A stretch of DNA of 64,000 nt, from positions 1 through 64,000 of the forward strand of contig JAQVWN010000004.1 in NCBI GenBank assembly GCA_028749475.1. The letters are read 5' to 3'. The notes beneath the pieces were generated by a model that saw only the letters and a list, made by a program, of their open reading frames with translations, was not told the origin of the DNA and searched no databases. This document shows, in pieces, positions 40,338-48,018 of the stretch; position 1 is the stretch's first letter, and every line of letters begins with the position of its first letter. A program made the translations under genes and the position numbers. The DNA is from Thomasclavelia sp. (lineage in GTDB: Bacteria; Bacillota_I; Bacilli_A; Erysipelotrichales; Coprobacillaceae).

Positions 40338-40865
40338 ATGAAAAAACTATTGAGTATTATCTTCACACTAATTTTATTATTTAGTTCAAACACTCCAATT
40401 AAAGCTTTAAGTGTACCGACAAATGCTGATAATATTGATATCAGTGCTACTAGTAGTAAAGTAAATATTAGTGGTAAGATTATTACTGATGATTGTGTAG
40501 CCGTATTTATATCTTTATATACTAGTGATGGAAAGACAATGATAAGATCAGAAAGTGCTGATGTTACTACTGATAAATTGTTTTCAACGACTATTAATGA
40601 TTTAAACTTAACTGAATCATCATATATGATTAAAATCGCAAACTATGATGGAAGTGACTGGGCAACTAAATCATTTAGTGTAAATAAAGAAACTGATAAA
40701 CAAAAAGATGTTAATACAGTTGATAATAAAACAAATAAAAATACGGTTGAACAAACAACTAAAGTTAATACTGGAGATTCAACTAACCTAGTCTCATTAG
40801 TATCATTAATGATTCTAGCCGTTGGAGGAATAATTCTTACATTAAAAAGAACTAAAAAAGATTAA
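40338..40865 (+). CDS. Small wall-anchored partner protein
   Basis: The 175-residue protein has a signal peptide (MKKLLSIIFTLILLFSSN), a single beta-rich domain (VNISGKIITDD...YMIKIANYDGSDWATK), a Thr/Asn/Lys-rich spacer and a sorting-like C terminus: KVNTGDS, a hydrophobic span and LKRTKKD. ATG 40338 is one base after the upstream stop, with GGAG at 40326-40329, so its translation is coupled. An apparent longer frame from 40242 lies inside the upstream gene. It may display or anchor the unanchored protein encoded before it. Confidence 0.8.
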   Translation: MKKLLSIIFTLILLFSSNTPIKALSVPTNADNIDISATSSKVNISGKIITDDCVAVFISLYTSDGKTMIRSESADVTTDKLFSTTINDLNLTESSYMIKIANYDGSDWATKSFSVNKETDKQKDVNTVDNKTNKNTVEQTTKVNTGDSTNLVSLVSLMILAVGGIILTLKRTKKD

Positions 40866-40879
40866 TAAAACAAAATATA

Positions 40880-40926
40880 AACAATCGCTAATCCTAAATA
40901 TAGATTAGCGGTTGTTTTATTTTGGA
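40880..40926 (+). terminator. Intrinsic terminator after the surface-protein pair
   Basis: A 14-bp stem (40880-40893 with 40903-40916, one wobble) and a 9-base loop precede a T-rich tail. Confidence 0.85.
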
Positions 40927-40949
40927 TATTAATTCTATTAAAACTATTA

Positions 40950-40958
40950 TGATATAAT
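40950..40958 (+). promoter_or_regulatory. Extended -10 promoter of lipoprotein B
   Basis: TGATATAAT (40950-40958) fits the extended -10 consensus. The -35 is poor. Confidence 0.5.
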
Positions 40959-41006
40959 AAATATACATTTTTAGATTATTAGTTAAATAGTTATGGGAGG
41001 TATAAA

Positions 41007-41471
41007 ATGAAAAAGTTATTAAGTGCTGTTCTAGTTTGTTTAGTTGCAGTTAGTTTGATGGGGTGTGGAGCATCTACTAAAACAGTAAAAGGAACAGTTG
41101 TAAAAGCTACAATCCCAGATGATTGGAGCCTTGTAGATGGAAAGAAAATGAATGGAGCAGGAGGAGCAGATTATATTTGTGATTCTAAAGAGTACAAAGC
41201 TGGTGATCCTTATTTAAATATCTCTGAGTCTTCTAAATCCATTTCTGATTTAAAAGCTCTATTAAAAGATGGAACATTATATGGTAAGTATTATGGCGAT
41301 GTAAAACTTGATAATGGAACATGGTATTTAGCTAAGAATGCGGCAGTAGCTAAAGTAAATAAAAAGACCTTTATTGTGACAGGGTATAAATGTGATTTTA
41401 ATAGTGATGAAGTTCAAGATATTTTAGGTAGCTTAAAATGGGTTAAGGCATCGAAGGTAGTAGTTAAATAA
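41007..41471 (+). CDS. Small lipoprotein (paralogue B)
   Basis: The 154-residue lipoprotein has signal peptide MKKLLSAVLVCLVAVSLMGC with lipobox LMGC. The mature part follows paralogue A (36200-36649) almost residue for residue: IPDDWSLVDGKKMNGAGGAD, DPYLNISESS, YGKYYGD, LDNGTWYLAKNA and ILGSLKWVK. It differs by a short basic C-terminal addition (ASKVVVK). The copies lie 4.8 kb apart on either side of the LuxR regulator and the surface-protein pair. GGGAGG precedes the ATG. Confidence 0.8.
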   Translation: MKKLLSAVLVCLVAVSLMGCGASTKTVKGTVVKATIPDDWSLVDGKKMNGAGGADYICDSKEYKAGDPYLNISESSKSISDLKALLKDGTLYGKYYGDVKLDNGTWYLAKNAAVAKVNKKTFIVTGYKCDFNSDEVQDILGSLKWVKASKVVVK

Positions 41472-41553
41472 TAATCAATATAGATTATAATATACAAATA
41501 TAGCCAAATAGAGTTATAAATATGGAATATCTAACATACTTAGAGGTGATAAG

Positions 41554-42315
41554 ATGGATAATATAGATTTATATCAAATGATCTTTAAAAGAAAATCATT
41601 TCATTTATTTAGAAATATCGGTAATGATAAAATTTCGAATGATGAATTAGAAACTATCAAAGAATATTTTAAACAGACAATTCCTTTAGATAGTAGTATT
41701 AAAGTAGACATGAAGATTGTTCCTGGAGAAAAATCTACCTGTAAACGTGGGGAAGAATACTGTATTTATTTATATAGTGAAAATAAAGATAACTATCTAG
41801 CTAATATTGGATATATTGGAGAACAATTGGACTTGAAGTTAGTATCCATGAATATTGGGACTCTTTGGTATGGAATAGGTAAAGATGATAAAACAAGAAA
41901 AGACAATTTAGATTTTATAATTATGATAGCCATCTCAAAAGTTAATGATCTTACTAAGTATCGAAAAGATATGTTTAAAGCTAAAAGAAAACCATTAACA
42001 GAAACCTGGATTGGTAATGAAATAGAAGGAGTGTCTAATATTGTCGGGTATAGTCCTAGCAGTTGTAATACTCAACCATGGATTACCAAACACATCGATG
42101 ATGAACTTCAAATATATCGTTATAAAAAGCCCGGTAAAAGAGGAATAATGCCTGCAGATAGAGTAACGTTTTATAATAGAATTGATATTGGAATATATCT
42201 ATGTATCTTAGAATTAACGCTAAGTTATAATCATATATTATTTAATAGAACATTATTTATTGATAATAAAGATCAAGAAGAAGTACTTGTAGCTAAATAT
42301 AAAATTAAAGAATAG
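41554..42315 (+). CDS. Nitroreductase-family protein (TM1586-like)
   Basis: The 253-residue protein has two nitroreductase-like halves. The first is YQMIFKRKSFHLF...ISNDELETIKEYF, with GYIGEQLDLKLVSMNIGTLW. The second has SNIVGYSPSSCNTQPWITKH (about residues 165-184), the S-x-x-N-x-Q-PW loop that contacts FMN in this superfamily. Tandem halves of this length fit the putative TM nitroreductase family (PF14512). It probably binds flavin and is cytosolic. GAGGTGA precedes ATG 41554. The MBL-fold gene follows after 23 bases, so the three genes to 43407 form one operon. Confidence 0.75.
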   Translation: MDNIDLYQMIFKRKSFHLFRNIGNDKISNDELETIKEYFKQTIPLDSSIKVDMKIVPGEKSTCKRGEEYCIYLYSENKDNYLANIGYIGEQLDLKLVSMNIGTLWYGIGKDDKTRKDNLDFIIMIAISKVNDLTKYRKDMFKAKRKPLTETWIGNEIEGVSNIVGYSPSSCNTQPWITKHIDDELQIYRYKKPGKRGIMPADRVTFYNRIDIGIYLCILELTLSYNHILFNRTLFIDNKDQEEVLVAKYKIKE

Positions 42316-42338
42316 AAATATTTTGTTGGGAGATAACT

Positions 42339-42947
42339 ATGAAAATAAAATACTTTGGTCATTCATGTTTTAGTATTAATTATAATGACTATACAATTGT
42401 TCTAGATCCTTATGCAAATGAAAGTGTTCCGGGTCTAAAACCTTTAGAAGTCAGTGCAAATCTAGTACTTTGTTCACACAATCATAGTGATCATAGTGCT
42501 AAAGAAAGAGTAAAGATAATTAAGACATCTATAAAGAATCCTTTTAAGATTGAAAAAATATCATCATTTCATGATGATAAACAAGGTTCACTTCGAGGAG
42601 ATAATATTATTCATTTAATTACTACTGATAATTTAAGAATTGCCCACTTAGGTGATTTAGGTTGTGACTTAAATCAATCTCAAATAGATAATTTAAGGAA
42701 TTTAGATGTTTTAATGATACCTATTGGAGGACACTATACAATTGATGCTTCTAAAGCTAGTGAAATAATAGATATCTTAAAACCTAAAACTGTAATTCCC
42801 ATGCATTATCGTACTCATACTTGGGGATTACATCCTATATCAACATTAGAACCATTTATAAAGATTTATCCAAACACGATAATTAGTGAAAGTAATGAAC
42901 TATCAGTTCCTAGTGATAATAAAGTAATTGCTTTAACCTATAGGTAG
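42339..42947 (+). CDS. Metallo-beta-lactamase-fold hydrolase (UPF0173/UlaG-like)
   Basis: The 202-residue enzyme has the metal motif CSHNHSDHS (HxHxDH, about residues 47-55), DLGCD with a bridging aspartate, GGHYTID and the final histidine in VIPMHYRTHTWG. The N terminus KIKYFGHSCFSI is typical of the UPF0173/YtkL and UlaG-like groups, which hydrolyse small phosphoesters or lactones; the substrate is unknown. GGGAG precedes ATG 42339. Confidence 0.88.
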   Translation: MKIKYFGHSCFSINYNDYTIVLDPYANESVPGLKPLEVSANLVLCSHNHSDHSAKERVKIIKTSIKNPFKIEKISSFHDDKQGSLRGDNIIHLITTDNLRIAHLGDLGCDLNQSQIDNLRNLDVLMIPIGGHYTIDASKASEIIDILKPKTVIPMHYRTHTWGLHPISTLEPFIKIYPNTIISESNELSVPSDNKVIALTYR

Positions 42948-42954
42948 AATCATT

Positions 42955-43407
42955 ATGATTGAAATTAAAGAAATAAAACAAAATAAAAAGGATTATTTAT
43001 CATTGTTATTAGAAGCTGACGAACAAGAATCAATGATAGATAAGTATTTAGAAAAGGGTAATATGTTTGTCTTAGATGATAATGGTATTAAAGGTGAATG
43101 CGTAGTTCTTGATTTACAAAATGGAACTACTGAATTAAAGAATATCGCTATTGATCCAAAGTATCATCATCATGGATATGGTACAAAACTTTTAGAGTAT
43201 ATTATAAATAAGTACCAAGATACTCATTCATCTATCTTAGTAGGAACAGGAGATAGTAAACTTACTATTCCATTTTATGAAAAGAGTGGCTTTAAGTATC
43301 ATCATACTTTAAAGAATTTCTTTATAGATAACTATGATCATAAGATGTTTGAAGATGGTAAACAATTAATAGATATGATTTATTTAAGCAAAGAATTAAA
43401 TGATTAA
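42955..43407 (+). CDS. GNAT-family N-acetyltransferase
   Basis: The 150-residue enzyme has the acetyl-CoA loop IAIDPKYHHHGYGTKLLEYI (about residues 63-82) with the Q/RxxGxG/A pattern as HHGYGT, then FYEKSGFKYHH near the C terminus. It transfers an acetyl group to an amine of unknown identity. It starts seven bases after the MBL-fold gene and ends the operon. Confidence 0.85.
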   Translation: MIEIKEIKQNKKDYLSLLLEADEQESMIDKYLEKGNMFVLDDNGIKGECVVLDLQNGTTELKNIAIDPKYHHHGYGTKLLEYIINKYQDTHSSILVGTGDSKLTIPFYEKSGFKYHHTLKNFFIDNYDHKMFEDGKQLIDMIYLSKELND

Positions 43408-43460
43408 TAGATAATTATAAAATTTGATTTTAGTATTCAATTATATATATTTTAAAATAA

Positions 43461-43484
43461 ATGCCCTAACGGGCATCTTTTTTA
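43461..43484 (+). terminator. Intrinsic terminator after the GNAT operon
   Basis: ATGCCC (43461-43466), loop TAAC, GGGCAT (43471-43476), then C and T residues. Confidence 0.8.
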
Positions 43485-43515
43485 TTATGAGTTATTATAA
43501 ATTGTTATATTTACA

Positions 43516-43544
43516 CTTATTTACGTAAATTTTATGTAAATAAG
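43516..43544. promoter_or_regulatory. Nested palindromes upstream of the CAP adhesin gene
   Basis: The 9-bp inverted repeat CTTATTTAC (43516-43524) and GTAAATAAG (43536-43544) encloses a 12-bp palindrome ATTTACGTAAAT (43519-43530). Three GTAAAT/ATTTAC half sites lie within 29 bases, suggesting cooperative binding by a dimeric regulator. Confidence 0.5.
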
Positions 43545-43564
43545 CCATTATATGCTTAGTTAAT

Positions 43565-43593
43565 TTGTGTTTGATATATATAAGGTTTAAAAT
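43565..43593 (+). promoter_or_regulatory. Probable promoter of the CAP adhesin gene
   Basis: TTGTGT (43565-43570), a 17-bp spacer and TAAAAT (43588-43593), about 40 bases before the start codon and 20 bases after the nested palindromes. Confidence 0.45.
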
Positions 43594-43630
43594 TAAATAG
43601 TCGAGAAAGTTCAACGAAAGAGGGAAAATA

Positions 43631-46600
43631 ATGATGAAGAAAAAGATCCAATCTGTTATTAAAGGGATATTATCAATATCATTAGTTTTTTGTATGATGA
43701 TTGTTTATAGTGTTCCTTCTTTAGCAACTGAATTACCAACAGATGTAACTACACCATCTACTGGTAATATTTTAGTAACAAAAAAGGTTACATTTACTAC
43801 TGCTGAAAAAGATACAATCTTAGCAGAATTAAATAGAATAAGAAAAGAGGCTTGTGATGAACATGTATGGGTTCCAGATCCGTATCAAAACGAGCCAAAT
43901 ACTAATGGAACAAAATTAACTTCTGCTGATTACGTGCCATTAAAATGGTCAAAAGAGTTAGAAGCAATTGCTCAAACAAGAGCTGCTGAAACGTCAGTAA
44001 TATGGGGCCATGTGAGGCCTAATGGTGATTACTGGAATCAGTTAGTTTCAAATGGGAAAAATAGTACTTTAGAAAATATAGCTATGAATATGGATGCTAA
44101 TCCAACAATGGCCGCAATTAGCCAATGGTATGCTGAAAAAGCCGATTATATAGCTAATACAGGTGATCCTAATACGACTGTTGGACACTATGCAACTATT
44201 ATTCAACCAACTTATACATATGTAGGACTAGCTACTGCTAATAGTTCTGGTAAAAAGTATACACCATTAGAAATATCTGCCACTGCTGGTTCAAGTGAAG
44301 CTCAAACTAAAACTGATGGTGAATATGACCAAGTGATAGAAATAAAGGCTAGTTCACTTGAATATACACTTACTGGCAAAACAGCCCTAAAGACAGGTGA
44401 CAATGAGGCTTATAGCCTTGGAGCTACTGCTTTTTATACGGATTCTAAAAACAACATCCATAATACTGGTGAAGTAAACATTAAATCACCTATAACTTGG
44501 ACTTCAAGTGATACAAGTGTTGCAACAGTAAATGCCACAACTGGTGAAGTAACAGCTAAAAAAGCTGGTACTGCAATAATTACTGCTACTGCTAATAACG
44601 TTGCATTAAAAGATACGACAATTACTGTTACTGATAAAGCAGTAACTAGTGTTGCTAACCCAAGTAAAATTACTACTGAATCAGGTACAAAACCTACACT
44701 ACCAACAACACTTACTGCCACTTATGATGATGGCTCTACAGATAGTGTTAGTGTAGTTTGGGATGCAATTCCTGAAGCTCAATATAAAGGTAGAGATGCT
44801 AATACATTTACTGTAAATGGGACTGCTGCTGGTAAGACAGTAACTGCTACAATTGATGTAAAAGTCGCTACTATTTCTAGTGTTAAAAATGCTACTGATC
44901 AAACTGTATATGTTAAACATGCTCCAACTTTACCAACCCAATTAGAAGCAACTTGGTCTAATGGTGATAAAACAAGCGAAACTGTGAAATGGGACGATGT
45001 CTCAGCTACAAGTTATGCAACTCCTGGAACATTTACTGTCAATGGTACAGTTAGTGGCTATACACCTAAAGTTACTGCTAAAGTAACAGTAAAAGATATA
45101 ACTGCTGTCAGTATTGCTTTAAAGACAGCCCCAACTAAAAATAAATATGTTGTAGGAGAAACTACTGTTGATGCAACTGGTGGGGTTATTACAGTAACTT
45201 ATGATGATGGTAGTACAAAAGATATGCCGGTTACAGATGCAATGGTTAGTGGTTTAAATACTTCAGCTGTAACTACAAATCAATCACTTACAATAACTTT
45301 CAATGGCAAAACTTGTACTTATAATGTTGATGTTGTTGCTAAAATTGCCGACTCTATTGCAATGAAAAACAATCCAACAAAAACAACTTATATTGAAGGC
45401 CAAGAATTAGACCTTACAGGTGGAAGTATTGAAGTAACATATAATGATGCTTCTAAAGGGACAATTAACTTATCTGATGCAGGTGTTACTGTAACAGGAT
45501 ATGATAAAACAAAAACAGGTCAACAAACTTTAACAGTTACTTATGAAGGTAAAACAACTACCTTTAAAGTTAATGTAATTGCTAAAACAGTTGATAGCAT
45601 TGCTGTTACAACTCAACCTACTAAAACAACTTACTTTGTAGGAGAAGAATTTGATTCTACAGCAGGGAAAATCACAGCATCTTATAATGATGGAACTACT
45701 GAAGTAGTTGATTTAGCTAATGCTACAATTACAGGATATGATAAGACAAAAGCTGGAACACAAACTTTAACAGTTACATATAAAGGAAAAACAACTACTT
45801 TGAATGTAACAGTAAAAGCTGTTACTCTTGATAGTATTGCTGTTTCTACTAGTCCAACTAAAACTTCTTATATTGAAGGACAAGATTTAGATCTTACAGG
45901 TGGTAAGATTACTGCAACATATAATAATAGTACAACAAAAGAAATTAATTTAGCTGATGCTACAGTTACAGGATATGATAAAACAAAAACTGGAGCACAA
46001 ACTTTAACAGTTACTTATGAAGGTAAAACAACTACATTTAATGTAAATGTTGCTAGTAAACAAGTAACAAGTATTGCAATGAATTCTAATCCAAATAAAG
46101 TAGAATATGTTGTTGATAGCACATTTGATGTTACAGGTGCTAAAATCGATGTTAATTATGATAATGGAACTAAAGAAGTTGTAAATGTTACTAATGATAT
46201 GATTTCAAGTGTTGATACTTCAACTCTTGGAAGTAAAACAGTTACGGTAACTTATCAAGGTAAAACAACAACATTTAATGTAAACGTTGTTGATAAAACA
46301 TTAACATCAATTAGTGTTAGTACTAAACCTACTAAAACTACATATAAAGAAGGAACTACTGCTTTAGATGTAACTGGAGGAGAACTTAAACTAACTTATG
46401 ATAATGGAACTACTCAAACAATTAGTATGACTGCTGCAATGTGTAATGCTGATTTAAATAAAGTAGGTAGTCAAAATGTTACAGTTACTTATAATGGAAA
46501 AACTACTTCTTATCCAATTACAGTCGAAGCTAAAGCTTTAACTTCTATTGCCTGGTCACAAAATCCAACAACTACAACTTGTAAAGAAGGAACTGACTAT

Positions 46601-47188
46601 AAGTTCTCTGGTAAAGTTGAATTAACTTATGACAATGGAACTAAAGAAATAGTTGATGTTACTAGTACAAACTTTGAAACAGTTGGTTTTGATAAAAACA
46701 CTGTTGGTAGTCAAAATATTCAATTAAAATATAAAGGAACAGATCTTACTTTAGATACTACTGTTGAAGTAATTGCTAAAGTTGCAACTGGAATCTCTAT
46801 TCAAAATAATCCAAAAACAGAATATGTTCTTGGTGATAAATTTGATTCAAGTAATTTAGTAGCAGTTATTAATTATGATAATGGGACTAGTGAAGTAATT
46901 CCTTTAGTTGATTTAGAAATATCTCAACCAGATATGGATTCTCTAGGTAATAAAACTATTACTATTAAATATGGTAACTATGAAACTAGTTACACTATTA
47001 ATGTCAGTAAAACATTACCTCCTGTTATTAACAACAATAACAACAATATTAACCAAACTAATAATACTGTAACTACTAGTCCAAAAACTGGTGATGATGT
47101 AATTATATATACTAATGTATTAATTCTTATCTTTAGTGGAGCATTAATGGGTCTTTGCTTTAGAAAAAAAGAAAGTATTAAGGATTAA
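43631..47188 (+). CDS. CAP-domain protein with tandem bacterial Ig-like repeats, wall-anchored
   Basis: The 1185-residue protein has a signal peptide (about 1-32), then a CAP/SCP domain (about residues 52-220). That domain includes ILAELNRIRKEACDEH, YVPLKWSKELEAIAQTRAAE, a histidine in GHVRP and a final VGHYATIIQPTYTYVG. A Big_2-type domain follows (ITWTSSDTSVATVNATTGEV), then two Big_4-like modules and about eight Big_3-like modules of roughly 80 residues (GYDKTKTGQQTLTVTYEGKT). The C terminus has SPKTGDD, a hydrophobic span and FRKKESIKD, a sortase signal of the SPxTG type. The repeats are near-identical at DNA level in places, so repeat number may vary. ATG 43634 is an equally good start. 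Confidence 0.9.
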   Translation: MMKKKIQSVIKGILSISLVFCMMIVYSVPSLATELPTDVTTPSTGNILVTKKVTFTTAEKDTILAELNRIRKEACDEHVWVPDPYQNEPNTNGTKLTSADYVPLKWSKELEAIAQTRAAETSVIWGHVRPNGDYWNQLVSNGKNSTLENIAMNMDANPTMAAISQWYAEKADYIANTGDPNTTVGHYATIIQPTYTYVGLATANSSGKKYTPLEISATAGSSEAQTKTDGEYDQVIEIKASSLEYTLTGKTALKTGDNEAYSLGATAFYTDSKNNIHNTGEVNIKSPITWTSSDTSVATVNATTGEVTAKKAGTAIITATANNVALKDTTITVTDKAVTSVANPSKITTESGTKPTLPTTLTATYDDGSTDSVSVVWDAIPEAQYKGRDANTFTVNGTAAGKTVTATIDVKVATISSVKNATDQTVYVKHAPTLPTQLEATWSNGDKTSETVKWDDVSATSYATPGTFTVNGTVSGYTPKVTAKVTVKDITAVSIALKTAPTKNKYVVGETTVDATGGVITVTYDDGSTKDMPVTDAMVSGLNTSAVTTNQSLTITFNGKTCTYNVDVVAKIADSIAMKNNPTKTTYIEGQELDLTGGSIEVTYNDASKGTINLSDAGVTVTGYDKTKTGQQTLTVTYEGKTTTFKVNVIAKTVDSIAVTTQPTKTTYFVGEEFDSTAGKITASYNDGTTEVVDLANATITGYDKTKAGTQTLTVTYKGKTTTLNVTVKAVTLDSIAVSTSPTKTSYIEGQDLDLTGGKITATYNNSTTKEINLADATVTGYDKTKTGAQTLTVTYEGKTTTFNVNVASKQVTSIAMNSNPNKVEYVVDSTFDVTGAKIDVNYDNGTKEVVNVTNDMISSVDTSTLGSKTVTVTYQGKTTTFNVNVVDKTLTSISVSTKPTKTTYKEGTTALDVTGGELKLTYDNGTTQTISMTAAMCNADLNKVGSQNVTVTYNGKTTSYPITVEAKALTSIAWSQNPTTTTCKEGTDYKFSGKVELTYDNGTKEIVDVTSTNFETVGFDKNTVGSQNIQLKYKGTDLTLDTTVEVIAKVATGISIQNNPKTEYVLGDKFDSSNLVAVINYDNGTSEVIPLVDLEISQPDMDSLGNKTITIKYGNYETSYTINVSKTLPPVINNNNNNINQTNNTVTTSPKTGDDVIIYTNVLILIFSGALMGLCFRKKESIKD

Positions 47189-47209
47189 TAACAAGATAAA
47201 ATGAATATA

Positions 47210-47248
47210 AAAGAATTATGGAAAAACAATCCGTAATTCTTTTTTTGT
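47210..47248 (+). terminator. Intrinsic terminator after the CAP adhesin
   Basis: A 13-bp stem (47210-47222 with 47230-47242, one wobble) and 7-base loop, followed by T residues. Confidence 0.85.
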
Positions 47249-47264
47249 TTCTTAAAACATAAAA

Positions 47265-47948
47265 ATGAACGAAATTGGCATTAAAACGTCATTATTATAT
47301 AGAATATTAGAAATTGTGAGGAAGACTAATATGGATACAAGTATAGAAGAAATGAATTTTTTATGTCAGATATTGGAAAAACAATATCTACCAGGATTTG
47401 AAACATTTTCAACTTTAGGCACTACTCAAGTTAAAAAAGTTAAAGAATCATTATTTAAAAAGGGATTTTTAAATGAAAATTATACGCTAACTGATAAAGG
47501 AATAAGGTATTTAAAAGAATTAGATTTATATGTTAATGCTGATGAATATTTAAAGTTTGGTGATAAAGCGATATTCGCTAAATATCAAAGAGATGAATAT
47601 GTTTTAGTAATAAGAATTGATAAATCGTATAGGATTGAATTAGTCCATAAAGATGAAATCAAATCAATTATTTTAAGCAAATTTAATAACTGGAATGATA
47701 TTACTAAAACTGCTCACCAACAAGTAAGATTAGAGACCAATAAGTTTATTAGTTTTATTGAAAATAACTCGGATTTAAAAGCTATATTCTTACTAAAAAC
47801 TAATACTTTAACTAAAAGAAATACTGACTTAGTTTTATATATCTATGATGGTTATCTAAATTGTTTTAATGTCGATTCTAAAAAGCTTGATATGTATTGT
47901 AAAGATGAGGTACCTCAAGCAATAGATACTATTATCTCTGTTAGTTAA
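47265..47948 (+). CDS. Hypothetical protein with N-terminal winged-helix-like region
   Basis: The 227-residue cytosolic protein has a segment TTQVKKVKESLFKKGFLNEN followed by YTLTDKGIRYLKELD (about residues 50-85) that resembles a winged helix. A mixed alpha-beta domain of unknown type follows (VLVIRIDKSYRIELVHKDE...LVLYIYDGYLNCFN). ATG 47265 has no ribosome site; ATG 47331 is preceded by GAGGAAG at eight bases and would give 205 residues, so the shorter form may be the true one. I do not recognise the family. Confidence 0.6.
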   Translation: MNEIGIKTSLLYRILEIVRKTNMDTSIEEMNFLCQILEKQYLPGFETFSTLGTTQVKKVKESLFKKGFLNENYTLTDKGIRYLKELDLYVNADEYLKFGDKAIFAKYQRDEYVLVIRIDKSYRIELVHKDEIKSIILSKFNNWNDITKTAHQQVRLETNKFISFIENNSDLKAIFLLKTNTLTKRNTDLVLYIYDGYLNCFNVDSKKLDMYCKDEVPQAIDTIISVS

Positions 47949-47962
47949 AGAATAATCGTAGT

Positions 47963-47968
47963 TATAAT
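47963..47968 (+). promoter_or_regulatory. -10 box before the radical SAM gene
   Basis: A consensus TATAAT (47963-47968) lies 50 bases before ATG 48019 and has no clear -35. The leader holds a six-codon frame, ATG 47992 to TAA 48012, without a visible ribosome site. Confidence 0.35.
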
Positions 47969-48018
47969 AAATAAAAAGATATTGTTATTGCATGGAAGAT
48001 AGTTTATTTTAATAGTAT

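Noticed and set aside
44900-47000. Direct repeats that could suggest a CRISPR-like array
   Set aside because: Repeat spacing is about 240 bases, in frame, and encodes Ig-like domains.
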